From assembly GCA_032358255.1 (NCBI GenBank), contig JAULBX010000448.1, positions 1 through 64,000 on the forward strand: a DNA stretch of 64,000 nucleotides. Reading direction: 5' to 3'. Position numbers and translations under genes: made by a program. The notes below the pieces were generated by a model, which saw nothing but the letters and a program-made list of their open reading frames with translations, did not search any database and had not been told where the DNA came from. This document shows positions 62,341 to 64,000 of the stretch, in pieces; the stretch's first letter is position 1; each line of letters opens with the position of its first letter. Source of the DNA: Heterotrichella gracilis (taxonomy: Eukaryota; Sar; Xanthophyceae; Tribonematales; Xanthonemataceae).

Positions 62341-64000
62341 TCAATACGACCACTCTGCTGGCAGTCCACCAGTGGTAGGTGGAGATGCAACACCTGCAGG
62401 AGGGAGGCAAGCCACTGTGAGCCAACCATGGGTTGGTGGGTTGTTAAGCAGACAGGTAGTCACTCGGTTGTGCCTGTGTTCAACCAATACACATATAGAA
62501 CCCTGACTTGGCCACTTGTCACCCACAGCCTCCACCAGTTGTTAAGCAGACAGGTAGTGACTCGATTGTGCCTGTGTTCCAAACAATGTACATATAGAAC
62601 CCTGACTTGGGCAGTTGTCACCCACAGCCTTCACCAGCTGGCAGTCCCTGCCACCTGGCTCCCACAATCAACAAGTGCAAACAAACGACCAAACACCTAA
62701 AAAGAGCCCTTACCAGCTTCCTCCTCCGCCTCTGCTGCCGCGCCGCAGTCAGACAGCGCCGAGCCAGACCTGCTGCTGGTCAGGGACTCGATCGTGACGT
62801 GGGACTCGGCAGAGGAAGTGCTGGAGGCGCTGCGGGAGCGTCCGGGGAGGAACACGCCCGTGCCCCCCTCCACGGTCGACATCGGCTTGGGCACGGGGGG
62901 TGTCCAGCTGGGCGCACGGGTCATGAGGGGGCTCTGGTGCTTCTGGGGCACCTGGTGCACTGGGCGGGCAGGGAAGGCGCCTGACGGAGGCTGCGGCATC
63001 GAGCAGCTCCTCATGTCGGGCCCCGGCTGGGGACGCCCGGTGTTGGGCCTGATGCTGCCACCACGAGACGGCCTCCTGGTGAAAGCATCGGGCCTGCGAG
63101 ACATGGCAAGGATTTATTAGTCCGGTGCCAGTGAAAGTTGAATTTGGAACAATGCCCTGTATGTCCTTGGAAGCGCACAAGCAAACCACATAACCATAGC
63201 GAGACACAAGCGAGCGAGTCAACGTTCGCAAGCAAGAGCGAGTTTGAACTAGGCGGTACTATGGGAGAGCTGCACTATCGGCAGTCGGCTTACGTGAGGC
63301 ATGCCGGAACCCCGCAGCGAGACACGACATCTAGCCACTTTGGGTCAACCACCAACCCTCACCTGTAGTCGAAGTTGGCAGAGGGCCGCCTCTCCGCGTG
63401 CATGACAGGCGCCACCTGCTGGTACAGGCTCTGGTAGTAGCTATTGTGGGGCTTGTCCACAGCGTAGGGCGATGGGGTGGGTGCAGGGCCCCCATGCTGG
63501 CGAAACACTGGCTGCTGCAGAGGTGGGGCAGGGGCTGGGGCTGGTGCCTCGCCAGGCGCCATGTAGTTTTGGGCGATCTGATGCAGCGTTGCCGATTTGA
63601 GGTTGTCGAGAAGGTCGGCCAGTAGGATGAGGCTGTGCAGCGAGTTCTCGGGTGCCTGGAAAGCCAAAACGCCGACACGCGTGAGGCCATGCCAGCAGGC
63701 AGGGAATAACACGTTGCGAAGGGCAACCCAAGCGGTTGGCAGCAAGGATGCAGTGGGTGGCGTGCAAAGGCGTGACGCCGCCACGCAAGCTCATGGCAGA
63801 AAACTGTGTGCAAACACACGGCTTGGCCTGCCCTCAGCGTACCTCTACCCCAAGCTCCCGCTGTTCAAACCCAGCCACGGGCGCCACCATAGCCGCAGGA
63901 GCCTGTATGTCACACACAGCAGAGCGTTAGCAAGGTGTGCACCAGGTCTGCATCCAGGTACAGGGCACACGAGACAAAACGTGTGTAGGATGGCCCCTAC
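62341..64000 (-). CDS. Unrecognised protein, 3' part (5' end beyond window)
   Basis: Exons: 63902-63843, 63655-63363, 63093-62714, 62393-62341 (stop TGA); 261 residues visible, all phases consistent, with more exons off the right edge. The only ordered-looking part is one amphipathic helix pair (SLHSLILLADLLDNLKSATL). The rest is low complexity: a Pro/Ala run, a Tyr/Gln-rich YYQSLYQQ, Arg/Pro-rich sequence, then a Ser-rich stretch (SRSASSTSSAES) that may be phosphorylated, and the end GLPAEWSY. I do not recognise the family. Coding support comes from matching GT-AG phases, GC-rich third positions and the long open exon. No exon-edge copies or TTTAGGG motifs are seen. Confidence 0.7.
62441..62640. 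repeat. 98-bp tandem direct repeat
   Basis: 62441-62538 and 62539-62640 both begin TTGTTAAGCAGACAGGTAGT and contain ACATATAGAACCCTGACTTG. They lie in the last intron of the right-edge gene and differ by a few substitutions and short indels. Confidence 0.92.

Overview
This window is nuclear DNA of a green alga. The evidence is plant-type gene content (LIP1-like GTPase, a plant group-A-like bZIP, PRL1, SEC10 and PRMT3 closest to plant forms), GC-rich coding exons, many short introns with GT-AG ends, and large numbers of plant/algal telomere-type TTTAGGG motifs inside introns. The species cannot be named from the sequence alone; a chlorophyte is the best guess. A run of 100 Ns at 56105-56204 shows it is a draft assembly.

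Layout, left to right: PARN poly(A) ribonuclease (-, runs off the left edge); LIP1/RABL3 small GTPase (+); a RAMA-domain plus CW-zinc-finger chromatin protein (-); DDX20/Gemin3-like DEAD-box helicase (+); CDC45 replication factor (-); a bZIP transcription factor (-); PRL1/PLRG1 spliceosomal WD40 protein (+); a very small MYND-finger protein (-); SEC10 exocyst subunit (+); a short 5'-truncated LINE with target-site duplication (-); a TFIIB-related (BRF/PTF2-like) factor (-); PRMT3 arginine methyltransferase (+); and the 3' part of an unrecognised gene (-, runs off the right edge). I rebuilt exon structures by hand from splice signals, reading-frame phase and remembered family sequences. Most junctions keep phase exactly. 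Less certain are the PARN start, the RAMA/CW 3' end and the SEC10 exon 9/10 junction.

The genes are unlinked housekeeping functions (mRNA decay, snRNP assembly, splicing, replication, secretion, Pol III-type transcription, protein methylation) and do not form one pathway. The arrangement is mostly alternating, with divergent pairs sharing intergenic regions of about 0.7-4 kb.

The most striking feature is structural. In nine of twelve host genes, the edges of exons (the exon end plus its splice site) are copied once to six times into the neighbouring intron, usually next to TTTAGGG/CCCTAAA motifs. I count roughly fifty such copies at about 25 exon edges. The cleanest case is a 239-bp higher-order repeat in SEC10. 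The bZIP gene and the right-edge gene have neither the telomere-like motifs nor the copies, which suggests that the two go together.
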